DNA of 64,000 nt from Caulobacter sp. S45 (GCF_009765965.1 NZ_LMUL01000014.1:124001-188000), one strand, 5' to 3'; shown: positions 45,047 through 53,894, counted from the stretch's first letter. Program-made: numbers and translations. The notes: a model not told the origin generated them from the sequence alone.

Positions 45047-45825
45047 TGGCCGACTACGAGACGATCCTGCTGGAGCGCGATGGCGGCGTCGCCCTGATCC
45101 GCCTGAACCGCCCCGAGGCGCTCAACGCCCTGAACGCGGCCCTGATGCACGAGCTGTCCACCTGCATCGAGACCCTGGACCACGACGATGCGATCGGCTG
45201 CATCGTGCTGACCGGCTCGGAAAAGGCCTTCGCCGCCGGCGCCGACATCAAGGAGATGTCGTCCAAGTCCTACGCCGAGATGTTCAAGGCGGACTACTTC
45301 ACCGAAAGCTCGGAGCGGATCGCCCGCGCCCGCAAGCCGATCATCGCGGCGGTGGCGGGCTATGCGTTGGGCGGCGGCTGCGAGCTGGCCATGCTCTGCG
45401 ACTTCATCATCGCCGCCGAGAACGCCAAGTTCGGACAGCCGGAGATCAACCTTGGGGTCATGCCCGGTATCGGCGGCAGCCAGCGCCTGACCCGGCTGGT
45501 CGGCAAGTCCAAGGCCATGGACATGATCCTGACCGCCCGGATGATGGACGCCGCCGAGGCGGAGCGCAGCGGGCTGGTCTCGCGCGTGGTGCCGCTCGAC
45601 CGGCTGCTCGACGAAGCCAAGATGGCCGCGACCAAGATCGCCAGCCAGTCGCCGCTGGCGGTGATGATGAACAAGGAACTGGTCAACACCGCGCTCGAAA
45701 CCACCCTGACCCAGGGCGTGCGGGTCGAGCGGCGGCTGTTCCACTCGCTGTTCGCCTTCGACGATCAGAAGGAGGGCATGGCGGCCTTTTCCGAGAAGCG
45801 GAAGCCCGCCTTCAAGGGAAGCTGA
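45046..45825 (+). CDS. Enoyl-CoA hydratase
   Basis: A 259-residue crotonase that hydrates enoyl-CoA, probably methacrylyl-CoA in valine degradation. Landmarks are [11 protein letters not shown] (oxyanion hole), [15 protein letters not shown] with the first catalytic glutamate, and [15 protein letters not shown] with the second. It is coupled to mmsB by a one-base overlap. It thereby supplies the step between the acyl-CoA dehydrogenase and the HIBYL-CoA hydrolase. Confidence 0.95.
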   Translation: MADYETILLERDGGVALIRLNRPEALNALNAALMHELSTCIETLDHDDAIGCIVLTGSEKAFAAGADIKEMSSKSYAEMFKADYFTESSERIARARKPIIAAVAGYALGGGCELAMLCDFIIAAENAKFGQPEINLGVMPGIGGSQRLTRLVGKSKAMDMILTARMMDAAEAERSGLVSRVVPLDRLLDEAKMAATKIASQSPLAVMMNKELVNTALETTLTQGVRVERRLFHSLFAFDDQKEGMAAFSEKRKPAFKGS

Positions 45826-45830
45826 GGCCG

Positions 45831-46307
45831 ATGGTCCGGCCGATCGACATGATAAGCCGCTCCGGCGACGCGGGCCTGCACATCTCGCCCCAGGCCAAGG
45901 CGCTCAAGCTCGAACTGGTGTCGGTCTCGCCTAGCGAGGCGATCATCAAGCTACCCTATCGGTTGGAGCTGGTGGGCGAGCCGGATAGCGGCATCCTGGC
46001 CGGCGGCGCGGTGACCACCCTGCTGGACCACGTCTGCGGCCAGGCGGTGTGGGCGGCGCTGGACGAGTTCATGTCCATCGTCACCCTGGACCTGAGGATC
46101 GACTACACCCGGCCGGCCAAGCCGGGGCTGGACCTGTTCGCCCATGCCCACTGCTACAAGCTGACCCGTTCGGTGGCCTTCGTGCGGGCGGCGGCCTATG
46201 AGACCGACCGCAGCGATCCGGTCTCCACCGCCCAGGCGGCCTTCATGCTCACACGCCTGCAGATCCAACCGACACCGGACCAGATCAGGGCGGCGGTGAG
46301 CCGATGA
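45831..46307 (+). CDS. PaaI-family hotdog thioesterase
   Basis: A 158-residue hotdog-fold protein of the PaaI type. The helix segment SGILAGGAVTTLLDHVCGQAVW holds the Gly/Asp catalytic area (Asp in LLDH replaces the usual position). VTLDLRIDYTRPAKPG is the following strand pair. Probably trims CoA thioesters that stall in the pathway. It begins five bases after the hydratase and overlaps a second thioesterase gene by four bases. Substrate unknown. Confidence 0.85.
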   Translation: MVRPIDMISRSGDAGLHISPQAKALKLELVSVSPSEAIIKLPYRLELVGEPDSGILAGGAVTTLLDHVCGQAVWAALDEFMSIVTLDLRIDYTRPAKPGLDLFAHAHCYKLTRSVAFVRAAAYETDRSDPVSTAQAAFMLTRLQIQPTPDQIRAAVSR

Positions 46308-46741
46308 GCGACGAACCCGGCCTGACGCCCGCCGACATCCTGCAAGCCATCCCCTATGCGCGTTTCCTGGGCGTGCGCGCGGAGTTCGCCGGGGACGAAG
46401 TGACCCTGGTGCTGCCCTATTCGGAGCACCTGATCGGCAACCCGACCGTGCCCGCCATCCATGGCGGCGTGCTGGGCGCGTTGATGGAGATGACCGCCAT
46501 CGCCCAGCTATCGATGGCCCAATCCGCGGACGGAAAGGGTGGCGCACGCCGTCCACGCCCCATCGACATCACCGTTGAGTATCTTCGGTCCGCCCGTCCG
46601 GTCGACACCTTCGCCCGCGCTCAACTGCGCCGGGTCGGGCGCAGGATCGCCAATGTCTCCGTCGAGGCCTGGCAGGACGCCCGCGCCGCGCCGGTGGCGA
46701 CGCTGCACGGGCACTTCAAGGTGTTCTCGGAGAGCGAGTAG
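46304..46741 (+). CDS. PaaI-family hotdog thioesterase (second)
   Basis: A 145-residue hotdog protein related to its upstream neighbour. It has the catalytic-type segment PAIHGGVLGALMEMTAIA (HGG-containing, Glu in LMEM) and PIDITVEYLRSARPVDTF. Together the two genes may form a heteromeric thioesterase or two separate paralogues. It is the last gene of the mms operon and is followed by a large inverted repeat. Confidence 0.85.
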   Translation: MSDEPGLTPADILQAIPYARFLGVRAEFAGDEVTLVLPYSEHLIGNPTVPAIHGGVLGALMEMTAIAQLSMAQSADGKGGARRPRPIDITVEYLRSARPVDTFARAQLRRVGRRIANVSVEAWQDARAAPVATLHGHFKVFSESE

Positions 46742-46762
46742 AGGCCGTGCCGAACGGTATCT

Positions 46763-46877
46763 GCGTCCTTCGAGACGCCCCCTGCGGGGCTCCTCAGGAT
46801 GACGAATGGTTTTGGGTTCTACCAACCTTCGTCATGCTGAGGAGCGCTCGTTCAGAGTGCGTCTCGAAGCACACAGG
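46763..46877. repeat. Large imperfect intergenic inverted repeat
   Basis: Two nested arm pairs: GCGTCCTTCGAGACGC (46763-46778) faces GCGTCTCGAAG from 46859, and GCTCCTCAGGATGACGAA (46789-46806) faces TTCGTCATGCTGAGGAGC (46828-46845). The whole can fold into a long stem. Repeats beginning CTTCGAGACGC...CTCAGGATGACG are familiar intergenic palindromes in alphaproteobacteria. It sits between convergent operons and may also end transcription. Confidence 0.7.
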
Positions 46878-46883
46878 ACGCTC

Positions 46884-47669
46884 CTATTCCGCGGTCCAGC
46901 CGCCATCGACCGAGATGTTCGCCCCGGTGATCTGGGCCGCCGCGTCCGAACACAGGAACACCGCGATGGCGGCCACCTGTTCTGGCGTGACGAACTCCTT
47001 GGTCGGCTGGGAATCCAGCAGCACGTCGTTGATCACCTGCTCGCGGGTCAGGTTGCGGGCCTTCATGGTGTCGGGGATCTGCCCCTCGACCAACGGGGTC
47101 CAGACATAGCCGGGCGAGATGCAGTTGGCGGTGATCTTGTGGGTCGCCACCTCCAGCGCCACGGTCTTGGTCAGGCCGTTGAGGCCGTGCTTGGCGGTGA
47201 CGTAGGCCGACTTGAACGGGCTGGCCACCAGCGAGTGGGCCGAGGCGGTGGAGATGATCCGGCCCCAGCCGCCCTTCTTCATCACCGGCACCACTTCGCG
47301 GATGGCGTGGAACGCCGCCGACAGGTTGATGGCGATGATCTGGTCCCATTTCTCGATCGGGAACTCCTCGATCGGGGAGACGAACTGGACGCCGGCGTTG
47401 TTGATCAGGATGTCGACGCCGCCGAACGCGCTCACCGCTTGGTCGATCATGCCCTTGATCTGGTCGGGCTTGGTCATGTCGGCGGCGGAGTAGAGCGCCT
47501 TGACGCCGAACTCGCTTTCGATGCCGGCGCGCTCCTTCTCGATGTCCTCGGGCTTGCCGAAGCCATTGATCATGACGTTGGCGCCTTCCTTGGCCAGGGC
47601 CTTGGCGTAGGCCAGGCCGATGCCGCTGGTGGAGCCGGTGATCACGGCGTTGCGGTTCTTCAGGCTCAT
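46884..47669 (-). CDS. 3-hydroxybutyrate dehydrogenase
   Basis: A 261-residue SDR that interconverts D-3-hydroxybutyrate and acetoacetate with NAD(H). The cofactor motif is TGSTSGIGLAYA; NNAGVQ and the catalytic YVTAK follow a STASAHS serine. The IEEFPIEKWDQIIAINLS and SPGYVWTPLV segments are characteristic of the bacterial enzyme. An acetoacetate decarboxylase gene is immediately upstream on the same strand (23 bases), which supports the assignment. Confidence 0.94.
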   Translation of the reverse strand: MSLKNRNAVITGSTSGIGLAYAKALAKEGANVMINGFGKPEDIEKERAGIESEFGVKALYSAADMTKPDQIKGMIDQAVSAFGGVDILINNAGVQFVSPIEEFPIEKWDQIIAINLSAAFHAIREVVPVMKKGGWGRIISTASAHSLVASPFKSAYVTAKHGLNGLTKTVALEVATHKITANCISPGYVWTPLVEGQIPDTMKARNLTREQVINDVLLDSQPTKEFVTPEQVAAIAVFLCSDAAAQITGANISVDGGWTAE

Positions 47670-47692
47670 GGGGGTGTTCCTTCGCTCTTCGA

Positions 47693-48436
47693 TCAGGCCA
47701 GGTAGTCGTGCAGGACGCGGCCGTAGGGCAATACGAAGTCCACGACCATATTACGGCCGCCGACAATGCGCTTCACCGGCAGGTCGGCGACGCGGCAGTT
47801 GATGTGGGGGATCAGGTGCAGCCGCGCCTCGCCGTCCCAGGCGCCGTGGACGTGGATGTCTTCGAGGTTGTAGCCGACCAGTTGGGCCACCTTGGGCGCG
47901 CCGGTGACGTCGGGCAGCAGCTTGAGGTTCACGTTCAGCTTGCCGAGGCCTGCCTTCACCTCATCCAGCTTGTCGGCGAGGCTGTGGGTCTTGTAGCGCA
48001 TGGTGCCCATGGCCACCCGCTCCTCGTCGTAGTGCAGGGTGCCGGTCAGGGTGTCCTTGACCAGCTTCAGGCGCGGCACGCCGTACTTCTTGGGAAAGCC
48101 CCAGATCTCGCGCCCGCCGGTGATCGGCGGTTCGTCGTCCAGATACATCTGGACCGAGAAGTTGCAGGGCTCGCCCTTCCACAGGGCCTGGATGCCGCTG
48201 CCGCTCTCCTCGTAGTCGCCGAAGCCCGTGGAGTCGGGCATCTTCATCCACTCATAATAGCAAAGGTTGCCCGGCGCGGGCTCCAGCGGTTCGGGTAGGG
48301 CCTCGCGGATCGCGTCGGGATCGGTCTCGTAGGTGACGATCAGGTATTCGCGCCGCACGAACCGGAAGGGTCCGTGCGGATAGCTCGGCGCGAAGGCCGG
48401 CATTGAAGACGTGCTCAGGATTTCGTCGCGGGTCAT
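47693..48436 (-). CDS. adc: Acetoacetate decarboxylase
   Basis: Decarboxylates acetoacetate to acetone and CO2 by a Schiff base. The 247-residue protein has the active-site region GGREIWGFPKKYG, which carries the paired lysines, and YEWMKM upstream. Family members form a large oligomer in the cytosol. It lies between 3-hydroxybutyrate dehydrogenase and a patatin gene, all on the minus strand, suggesting a unit for mobilising polyhydroxybutyrate or ketone bodies. Confidence 0.94.
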   Translation of the reverse strand: MTRDEILSTSSMPAFAPSYPHGPFRFVRREYLIVTYETDPDAIREALPEPLEPAPGNLCYYEWMKMPDSTGFGDYEESGSGIQALWKGEPCNFSVQMYLDDEPPITGGREIWGFPKKYGVPRLKLVKDTLTGTLHYDEERVAMGTMRYKTHSLADKLDEVKAGLGKLNVNLKLLPDVTGAPKVAQLVGYNLEDIHVHGAWDGEARLHLIPHINCRVADLPVKRIVGGRNMVVDFVLPYGRVLHDYLA

Positions 48437-48458
48437 GCGGAGGGTGCTCCTGTGTGGG

Positions 48459-49706
48459 TCAATCGTGCAGGCCGGGGTCGATCACCGCGACGCCGGTCCT
48501 AGGGGCTGAGGCGAACAGCGCATCGGCGTGGGCGAAACAGTGCTCGACGTCGGCGAGACCGCCAGCCCAATGTTCGACCATGGTCTGTCGCGAGAACTCG
48601 TAGTCCTTGGAGCCGCCCTCGTAGGCGCGCTTGCGGTAGACCAGCTGCACCACGGCCACCGCGTTCTCCTGGGCGGCGTCGCGCAGCATCTCCAGGTCGT
48701 CCTCGTCGCCGTGGCCGGGCGGAAGGCTGTCGATCAGCCGTTGCAACGCCCGCTTGATCCGGTGGATCTTCAGGTTGGCGTCGGTGTTGAGCCGGGTGCG
48801 GCTGGAGAAACGGATATCCTTCTCCCGCTCGTCCGCCTCGATCAGGTTGCGCGGCATCGGCCCGCGCGCATTGAACAGGTCCACCTGGAAGATCAGCAGG
48901 TCCTCGCGCACTTCGTCGTTCAGCACGAACTCAAGCGGCGTGTTGGAGACCAGTCCGCCGTCCCAATAGGCGCGTCCGTCGATCCAGACCGGGGGAAAGC
49001 CCGGAGGCAGGGCGCCCGAGGCCATGATGTGTTCCGGCCCGATCTTCATCTTGGTGTTGTCGAACAGGATGTTGTTGCCGGTCTCGATGTCCACCGCCCC
49101 CACGCTGAGACGGGTTTCACAGCCATTGATTCGGTCGAAGTCGACGAAATGCTCCAGCGTGGCCCGTAACGGCGTGGTGTCGTAGATGCTGAGCGCGCCA
49201 GCGGTTTCCGGCGCCGCCCACATCGGACCCAGGACGCGGGGCTTGAAGAAGCCGGGCGCGCCGAAGGCCGAGATGTAGGCCGCGCTCAACTGGTTGACGA
49301 ACGAGCGGCCAAAGGTGGCGTCGGCGCCGAGCGGCGAGAAGAAATAACCGGACGAGATCTGCTCCCAGAAAAGCCGCATCTGCTCCCCCCGGCGTTCCGG
49401 CGGATTGCCGGCGATCAGGGCGGCGTTGATGGCGCCGATGGAGACGCCGGCCACCCAGCTCGGGTCCATCGCCTGCCGGCTCAGGCCTTCGCAGACGCCC
49501 GCCTGGTAGGAGCCGAGCGCGCCGCCGCCCTGCAGCACCAGCACCCGCGTGCGTTCGCGCCACGGCTTGGCGACGGGGGTAGGGGCGCTACGCGTTGAAG
49601 CCGGCGCGACGACCGGCGTGACCGCGGGGGCTGGCGAGGTTGAATGCGCTGCAGCGGCGCGTCTGGGCGACTTCTTGGCTACCGTCTTGGGAGAGGTCTC
49701 GGTCAT
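48459..49706 (-). CDS. Patatin-like phospholipase family protein
   Basis: A 415-residue patatin-domain lipase or esterase. The oxyanion motif is GGGALGSYQAG, the nucleophile elbow is GVSIGAIN, and the dyad aspartate is in YWDGGLVSN. A C-terminal extension (from about residue 300, DUF3734-like) follows. The first 55 residues are Ala/Pro/Lys-rich and disordered, without a signal peptide. I choose the ATG at 49706 with AGGAA upstream; a GTG at 49721 is possible. With the two ketone-body genes it may help release hydroxybutyrate from storage granules, which is inference. Confidence 0.9.
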   Translation of the reverse strand: MTETSPKTVAKKSPRRAAAAHSTSPAPAVTPVVAPASTRSAPTPVAKPWRERTRVLVLQGGGALGSYQAGVCEGLSRQAMDPSWVAGVSIGAINAALIAGNPPERRGEQMRLFWEQISSGYFFSPLGADATFGRSFVNQLSAAYISAFGAPGFFKPRVLGPMWAAPETAGALSIYDTTPLRATLEHFVDFDRINGCETRLSVGAVDIETGNNILFDNTKMKIGPEHIMASGALPPGFPPVWIDGRAYWDGGLVSNTPLEFVLNDEVREDLLIFQVDLFNARGPMPRNLIEADEREKDIRFSSRTRLNTDANLKIHRIKRALQRLIDSLPPGHGDEDDLEMLRDAAQENAVAVVQLVYRKRAYEGGSKDYEFSRQTMVEHWAGGLADVEHCFAHADALFASAPRTGVAVIDPGLHD

Positions 49707-49961
49707 CCGGCTTTCCTGCACTGCACCAACTTGCCCCCAACCTATGACGTCACGACGACAGTCTGAAGGGGGATGCGCCTCTTGCGGTTTGCGCTCTATT
49801 CAGGCATTGCAGCCGTTCCACGACACGGCGGTGCGCATCACGCTCCGGCGCGGCGGCGTATCGGCGCATTCGACCCGTTCGAAATGCGCCGGACGCTAAG
49901 GCGCAGGGCGTAGCGGGCGCTGTGGCGAGGGACGGGAATTTAGGCAGGGATTTCCGGATAT

Positions 49962-50037
49962 AGGAGTGTAGCTCAGCTGGTAGAGCATCGGTCTCCAAAA
50001 CCGAGGGTCGTGGGTTCGAGTCCCCCCACTCCTGCCA
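49962..50037 (+). tRNA. tRNA-Trp (anticodon CCA)
   Basis: A complete 76-base cloverleaf including encoded CCA. The acceptor stem AGGAGTG pairs with CACTCCT. The anticodon arm TCGGT-CTCCAAA-ACCGA gives CCA, and the T arm contains GGTTCGAGTCC. It precedes secE-nusG, the usual position of trpT in proteobacteria. Confidence 0.97.
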
Positions 50038-50137
50038 CCTGTCATTGAATTTCCGGCCCGCGGGCATTTCCGCGCGGAAGGGTCTATATGGGGGTGCGAT
50101 AGCCCCTCCAGTGCTTTGAGGATATGTGAGCCGTTCG

Positions 50138-50449
50138 ATGGCTAGAGATCAGGGCGTAAAAGCGCCGGCGGCGGGCGACAAGTCCCGCTCCACGCGCACT
50201 CCGGCGACCAAGCCAGCGGCGACGTCGGCGGTCGCGTCCACGGCGCCCGCGCGCCGGAAGACCACGCCAAGCCAGTTCGTGCAGGAGGTCCGCGTCGAAG
50301 CGCGTAAGATCACCTGGACCCCGTGGAAGGAGACCTGGATCACCTCGGTGATGGTCTTCCTCATGGTGGCGTTGACGGCGATCTTCTTTTCGCTCGTGGA
50401 CGGTGGATTCTCATTCCTGATGCAACAGATCCTCAAGCTGGCGAGCTGA
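50138..50449 (+). CDS. secE: Preprotein translocase subunit SecE
   Basis: The essential small subunit of the SecYEG channel. A Lys/Ala/Thr-rich N-terminus of about 45 residues precedes the conserved amphipathic segment FVQEVRVEARKITWTPWKET and one TM (MVFLMVALTAIFFSLV). I use the ATG at 50138. A GTG at 50126, with GAGG at better spacing, would add four residues. It lies between tRNA-Trp and nusG, ten bases before nusG. Confidence 0.95.
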   Translation: MARDQGVKAPAAGDKSRSTRTPATKPAATSAVASTAPARRKTTPSQFVQEVRVEARKITWTPWKETWITSVMVFLMVALTAIFFSLVDGGFSFLMQQILKLAS

Positions 50450-50459
50450 GGAGCTAATT

Positions 50460-51041
50460 ATGACCAACACCCAGACTGCTCCCGAAAAGCCCGTGGCCTC
50501 CAATCCGCGCCACAAGTGGTACATCGTCCACGCCTATTCCAACTTCGAGAAGAAGGTGGCCGAGGCGATCCGGGACCAAGCCCGCCAACAGGGAATCGAG
50601 GACCAGTTCTCCGAGATCCTGGTGCCGACCGAGGACGTGGTGGAGATCCGCCGCGGCCGCAAGTTCAACTCCGAGCGCAAATTCTTCCCCGGCTACGTGC
50701 TGGTGAAGATGGAGTTGAGCGACGAAGCCTACGTGCTGGTGAAGAACACCCCCAAGGTGACCGGCTTCCTGGGCTCGCCGTCCAAGCCCGCGCCCGTGAG
50801 CGAGAAGGAAGTCGCCCGCATCATTGGCGCCATCGAGGAAGGTGTGGAGCGGCCCAAGCCGACCATCCGCTTCGAGATCGGCGAAATCGTTCGCGTCACC
50901 GACGGTCCGTTCCAGAGCTTCTCTGGCACGGTCGAGCAGGTCGACGAGGATCGCGCCCGTCTGCGCGTGACCGTGTCCATCTTCGGACGCGCCACGCCGG
51001 TCGAGCTCGAATACGGCCAGGTGGAGAAGGGCGCGGGCTGA
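50460..51041 (+). CDS. nusG: Transcription termination/antitermination protein NusG
   Basis: A 193-residue elongation factor that binds RNA polymerase and links it to Rho or the ribosome. The NGN domain begins HKWYIVHAYSNFEKKV; the C-terminal KOW domain has VRVTDGPFQSFSGTVEQVDED. The gene sits in the standard secE-nusG-rplK order. Length and motifs are normal. Confidence 0.98.
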   Translation: MTNTQTAPEKPVASNPRHKWYIVHAYSNFEKKVAEAIRDQARQQGIEDQFSEILVPTEDVVEIRRGRKFNSERKFFPGYVLVKMELSDEAYVLVKNTPKVTGFLGSPSKPAPVSEKEVARIIGAIEEGVERPKPTIRFEIGEIVRVTDGPFQSFSGTVEQVDEDRARLRVTVSIFGRATPVELEYGQVEKGAG

Positions 51042-51070
51042 GGCTCGCCTCCAACCATCCGACCGTAAAT

Positions 51071-51100
51071 CCGTGGGAGGGGCGTCACCCCGCACCACGG
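51071..51100 (+). promoter_or_regulatory. L1-type autoregulatory leader hairpin before rplK
   Basis: CCGTGG (51071-51076) pairs with CCACGG (51095-51100), and inside it GGGG (51079-51082) pairs with CCCC (51088-51091). The GTGGGAGG segment in the 5' strand is the sequence L1 recognises in 23S rRNA and in rplK leaders. When free, L1 would bind here and shut off translation of the rplK-rplA mRNA. Confidence 0.65.
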
Positions 51101-51143
51101 CTCACTGAAGGCGGGATTTTCCCGCGTCCGCCAGGAGGAGTTC

Positions 51144-51572
51144 ATGGCTAAAAAGATTCTAGGCTACGTAAAGCTGCAGGTGAAGGCTGGCTCCGCCACC
51201 CCTTCGCCGCCGATCGGTCCGGCGCTGGGTCAGCGCGGCGTGAACATCATGGGCTTCTGCAAGGAGTTCAACGCCCGCACCGCCGAAGTGGAGAAGGGCA
51301 CGCCCCTTCCCACCGTGATCACCGTCTACCAGGACAAGTCGTTCACCTTCGTCACCAAGACGCCGCCGGCCACCTTCTTCCTGAAGCAGGCCACCAAGCT
51401 GCAATCCGGCTCCAAGGCGCCGGGCAAGGAGACGGTCGGCAAGGTCACGCGCGCCCAGTGCCGCGAGATCGCCGAAAAGAAGATGAAGGACCTCAACGCC
51501 GCCGATATGGACGCCGCCACCCGCATCATCGAGGGTTCCGCGCGTTCCATGGGCCTGGAAGTGGTGGACTAA
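51144..51572 (+). CDS. rplK: 50S ribosomal protein L11
   Basis: A 142-residue ribosomal protein at the GTPase-associated centre. It begins [21 protein letters not shown] and has the conserved [20 protein letters not shown] strong AGGAGGAG site precedes ATG. rplA follows after three bases. Confidence 0.98.
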   Translation: MAKKILGYVKLQVKAGSATPSPPIGPALGQRGVNIMGFCKEFNARTAEVEKGTPLPTVITVYQDKSFTFVTKTPPATFFLKQATKLQSGSKAPGKETVGKVTRAQCREIAEKKMKDLNAADMDAATRIIEGSARSMGLEVVD

Positions 51573-51575
51573 CCC

Positions 51576-52286
51576 ATGGCCAAGCAAACCGAAAAGAAGC
51601 TGCCCAAGCGCCAGCAGGGCTGGACCGTCCAGGCTGAGAAGCTGCACGGTCTCGAAGACGCCGTGAAGGCCGTCAAGGCCAACGCCAAGGCCAAGTTCGA
51701 CGAGTCGGTCGATATCTCGATCAACCTGGGCGTCGATCCCCGTCACGCCGACCAACAGGTTCGTGGCGTGGTGAACCTGCCCTCGGGCACCGGCCGCGAC
51801 GTGCGCGTGGCGGTGTTCGCGCGCGGCAACAAGGCCGACGAAGCCACGGCGGCCGGCGCCGACGTAGTGGGCGCCGAGGACCTGCTCGAGCGTGTCCAGG
51901 GCGGTTTCCTGGACTTCGACCGCGTCATCGCCACCCCGGACATGATGGCCCTGGTGGGTCGCCTGGGTAAGGTGCTGGGTCCGCGCGGCCTGATGCCGAA
52001 CCCCAAGGTCGGCACCGTCACCCCCAACGTCGCCCAGGCGGTCAAGGACGCCAAGGGCGGTGCGGTGGAGTTCCGCGTCGAGAAGGCGGGCATCGTCCAC
52101 GCCGGCATCGGCAAGGTGTCCTTCACCGACGAAGCCCTGCTCATCAACGTGCGGGCCATGGTCGAGGCGCTCACCCGCTCCAAGCCGACCGGGGCCAAGG
52201 GCCAGTACATCAAGAAGATCGCGCTCAGCTCCACCATGGGGCCGGGCGTGAAGATCGAACTCAGCTCGATCAACCCGCAGGACTGA
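51576..52286 (+). CDS. rplA: 50S ribosomal protein L1
   Basis: A 236-residue protein of the L1 stalk and the expected repressor of this operon through the leader at 51071-51100. Landmarks are [21 protein letters not shown] and the L1 signature [22 protein letters not shown] terminator-like hairpin follows. Confidence 0.98.
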   Translation: MAKQTEKKLPKRQQGWTVQAEKLHGLEDAVKAVKANAKAKFDESVDISINLGVDPRHADQQVRGVVNLPSGTGRDVRVAVFARGNKADEATAAGADVVGAEDLLERVQGGFLDFDRVIATPDMMALVGRLGKVLGPRGLMPNPKVGTVTPNVAQAVKDAKGGAVEFRVEKAGIVHAGIGKVSFTDEALLINVRAMVEALTRSKPTGAKGQYIKKIALSSTMGPGVKIELSSINPQD

Positions 52287-52322
52287 GGATCGCGGCGCAA
52301 GCCGTCCTCGATGAAATGGATA

Positions 52323-52356
52323 GGGCGGGGGCTTTCGGGCCGCCGCCCTTTTCTTT
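52323..52356 (+). terminator. Terminator after rplA
   Basis: A GC-rich stem (GGGCGG at 52323-52328 facing CCGCCC at 52342-52347, with GGC/GCC inside) followed by TTTTCTTTT. It ends the rplKA unit ahead of a separate rplJ promoter. Confidence 0.7.
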
Positions 52357-52416
52357 TGCGCGCGGGATGCGCGTTCTCATCGTGCGCGCCGACCGCGCAA
52401 CTGACTCGACACCCTC

Positions 52417-52445
52417 TTGAGATTTCCCGCGCAACCGCGTATACG
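52417..52445 (+). promoter_or_regulatory. Housekeeping sigma promoter for rplJL(-rpoBC)
   Basis: TTGAGA (52417-52422), a spacer of exactly 17 bases, and TATACG (52440-52445). It lies after the rplA terminator and 265 bases before rplJ, leaving a long structured leader. The match to the -35/-10 consensus is the best in the window. Confidence 0.65.
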
Positions 52446-52709
52446 CGCCCACTTCCGGCGTGGGGCTTGCCCTGCGCCGTCCTGTCCGAGAACTGCGGGC
52501 CCTCTTCGGAGGGCTTAATTCGTATGGCCGCGGGGAGACGGGGAAGCAAGATTTCGGTGGGCGTCCACGCCAGTGGACCGCCTGCGGACGGACGCATCCT
52601 TGGGACAGGTCTACCGGCGCGCAACGCGCTTCCCGCGAGGGGAGGGGTTGGGCGCCGTTCGGCTGTCGGATGGTCCGGCGGCCGTGTGCTCTAGTGCAAC
52701 GGAGACCGC
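52446..52709 (+). promoter_or_regulatory. Structured rplJ leader (probable L10 control region)
   Basis: About 260 bases without a gene between the promoter and rplJ. It holds a GCCCTC-TTCG-GAGGGC hairpin (52499-52514, UUCG loop) and a GTCCAC-GCCA-GTGGAC hairpin (52563-52578). L10-L12 represses its own mRNA through such leaders in many bacteria. The exact L10 site was not identified. Confidence 0.5.
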
Positions 52710-53228
52710 ATGGACCGCGCACAAAAGGCCGACTCGATCGAAGACCTGAAGACCGTCTTCGCCGAGGCCGGCGCTGTGGTCGTGACCCACTATATGGGTC
52801 TCACCGTTGCGGAAATGACCGACCTGCGCAACCGCCTCCGCAAGGAAGGCGCGACGCTGAAGGTCGTGAAGAACCGCTTGGCCCAGAAGGCCATGGATGG
52901 TTCGGCTGGTGAAGCAGGCCACAACCTGTTCAAGGGACCCGTGGCGATCGCTTTCGCCAAGGACCCTGTGTCCGCCGCCAAGGTCGTCACCCAGTACGCC
53001 AAGGACAACGACAAGTTCGTCGTCATGGGCGCGATCCTGGGTGCGAGCGTGCTGAACCAGGATGGCGTCAAGTCGCTCGCGACCCTGCCGTCCCTCGACC
53101 AGCTCCGCGGTCAACTCATCGGGCTCATCCAGGCTCCGGCGACCAAGATCGCCGTCGTCCTGCAAGCGCCCGCCGGTCAGCTCGCCCGCGTCTTCAACGC
53201 TTACGCCACGAAGGACGAGGCGGCCTGA
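52710..53228 (+). CDS. rplJ: 50S ribosomal protein L10
   Basis: A 172-residue protein forming the base of the L7/L12 stalk. Landmarks are VVVTHYMGLTVAEMTDLRNRLR and LKVVKNRLAQKA. The C-terminal helix that carries L12 dimers ends the protein (QLARVFNAYATK). CGGAG precedes the ATG. Confidence 0.97.
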   Translation: MDRAQKADSIEDLKTVFAEAGAVVVTHYMGLTVAEMTDLRNRLRKEGATLKVVKNRLAQKAMDGSAGEAGHNLFKGPVAIAFAKDPVSAAKVVTQYAKDNDKFVVMGAILGASVLNQDGVKSLATLPSLDQLRGQLIGLIQAPATKIAVVLQAPAGQLARVFNAYATKDEAA

Positions 53229-53282
53229 GGCCGTTCATTTCCGCAGACCTAAACCGAAACCTACATTCCAAGGAAAAATCCA

Positions 53283-53672
53283 ATGGCCGATCTGTCCAAG
53301 ATTGTTGAGGACCTGTCCTCCCTGACCGTGCTGGAAGCCGCCGAGCTCTCCAAGCTGCTTGAAGAAAAGTGGGGCGTCTCCGCCGCCGCCCCGATGGCCT
53401 ACGCTGGCCCGATGCCCGGCGCCGGCGGTGGCGAGCCCGCCGCCGCTGTCGAAGAGCAGACCGAGTTCACCGTCATGCTCATCTCTGGCGGCGACAAGAA
53501 GATCAACGTCATCAAGGAAGTCCGTTCCATCCGCGCCGATCTCGGCCTGAAGGAAGCCAAGGACCTCGTCGAAGGCGCTCCGCTCCCCGTCAAGGAAAAC
53601 ATCTCCAAGCAGGACGCGGAAGAGATCAAGAAGAAGCTGGAAGACGCCGGCGCCAAGGTCGAAATCAAGTAA
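53283..53672 (+). CDS. rplL: 50S ribosomal protein L7/L12
   Basis: A 129-residue stalk protein. The N-terminal dimerisation domain contains [21 protein letters not shown], followed by an Ala/Pro/Gly hinge. The C-terminal factor-binding domain has [18 protein letters not shown] and [12 protein letters not shown]. It follows rplJ by 54 bases. Confidence 0.98.
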   Translation: MADLSKIVEDLSSLTVLEAAELSKLLEEKWGVSAAAPMAYAGPMPGAGGGEPAAAVEEQTEFTVMLISGGDKKINVIKEVRSIRADLGLKEAKDLVEGAPLPVKENISKQDAEEIKKKLEDAGAKVEIK

Positions 53673-53705
53673 GATCGACCCGCGTCAGTTTCGACGTCTT
53701 TTCGA

Positions 53706-53742
53706 ACAGGCTCGGAGGGCGACCTCCGGGCCTGTTTTGTTT
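53706..53742 (+). terminator. Terminator-like hairpin between rplL and rpoB
   Basis: A 13-base stem with one mismatch, ACAGGCTCGGAGG (53706-53718) and CCTCCGGGCCTGT (53723-53735), GCGA loop, then TTTTGTTTT. In other bacteria a partial terminator here lowers rpoBC expression relative to ribosomal proteins; a similar role is likely. Confidence 0.75.
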
Positions 53743-53763
53743 TGAATCCGCTCCTATTCTGCA

Positions 53764-53785
53764 CATTCCCACGAAGGCGGGAATG
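53764..53785. repeat. Short intergenic palindrome CATTCCC...GGGAATG
   Basis: CATTCCC (53764-53770) and GGGAATG (53779-53785) around ACGAAGGC. This matches a common dispersed bacterial hairpin of the type CATTCCCgcgaaagcGGGAATG. Copy number in this genome cannot be judged. Confidence 0.55.
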
Positions 53786-53894
53786 ATGGGTAGATAGGGG
53801 ATTTAGGAATATGCGTGCGGACCCGGACGATCGCAGCCATGCCGCGAACCGTAAAAAGGTTCCGGGACGGTCTTCCATCCGCCGCAAAGCCGGC

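Noticed and set aside
49722-49961. A possible small gene between patatin and tRNA-Trp
   Set aside because: Frames here lack a ribosome site and similarity; it most likely holds only promoters, though none could be placed.
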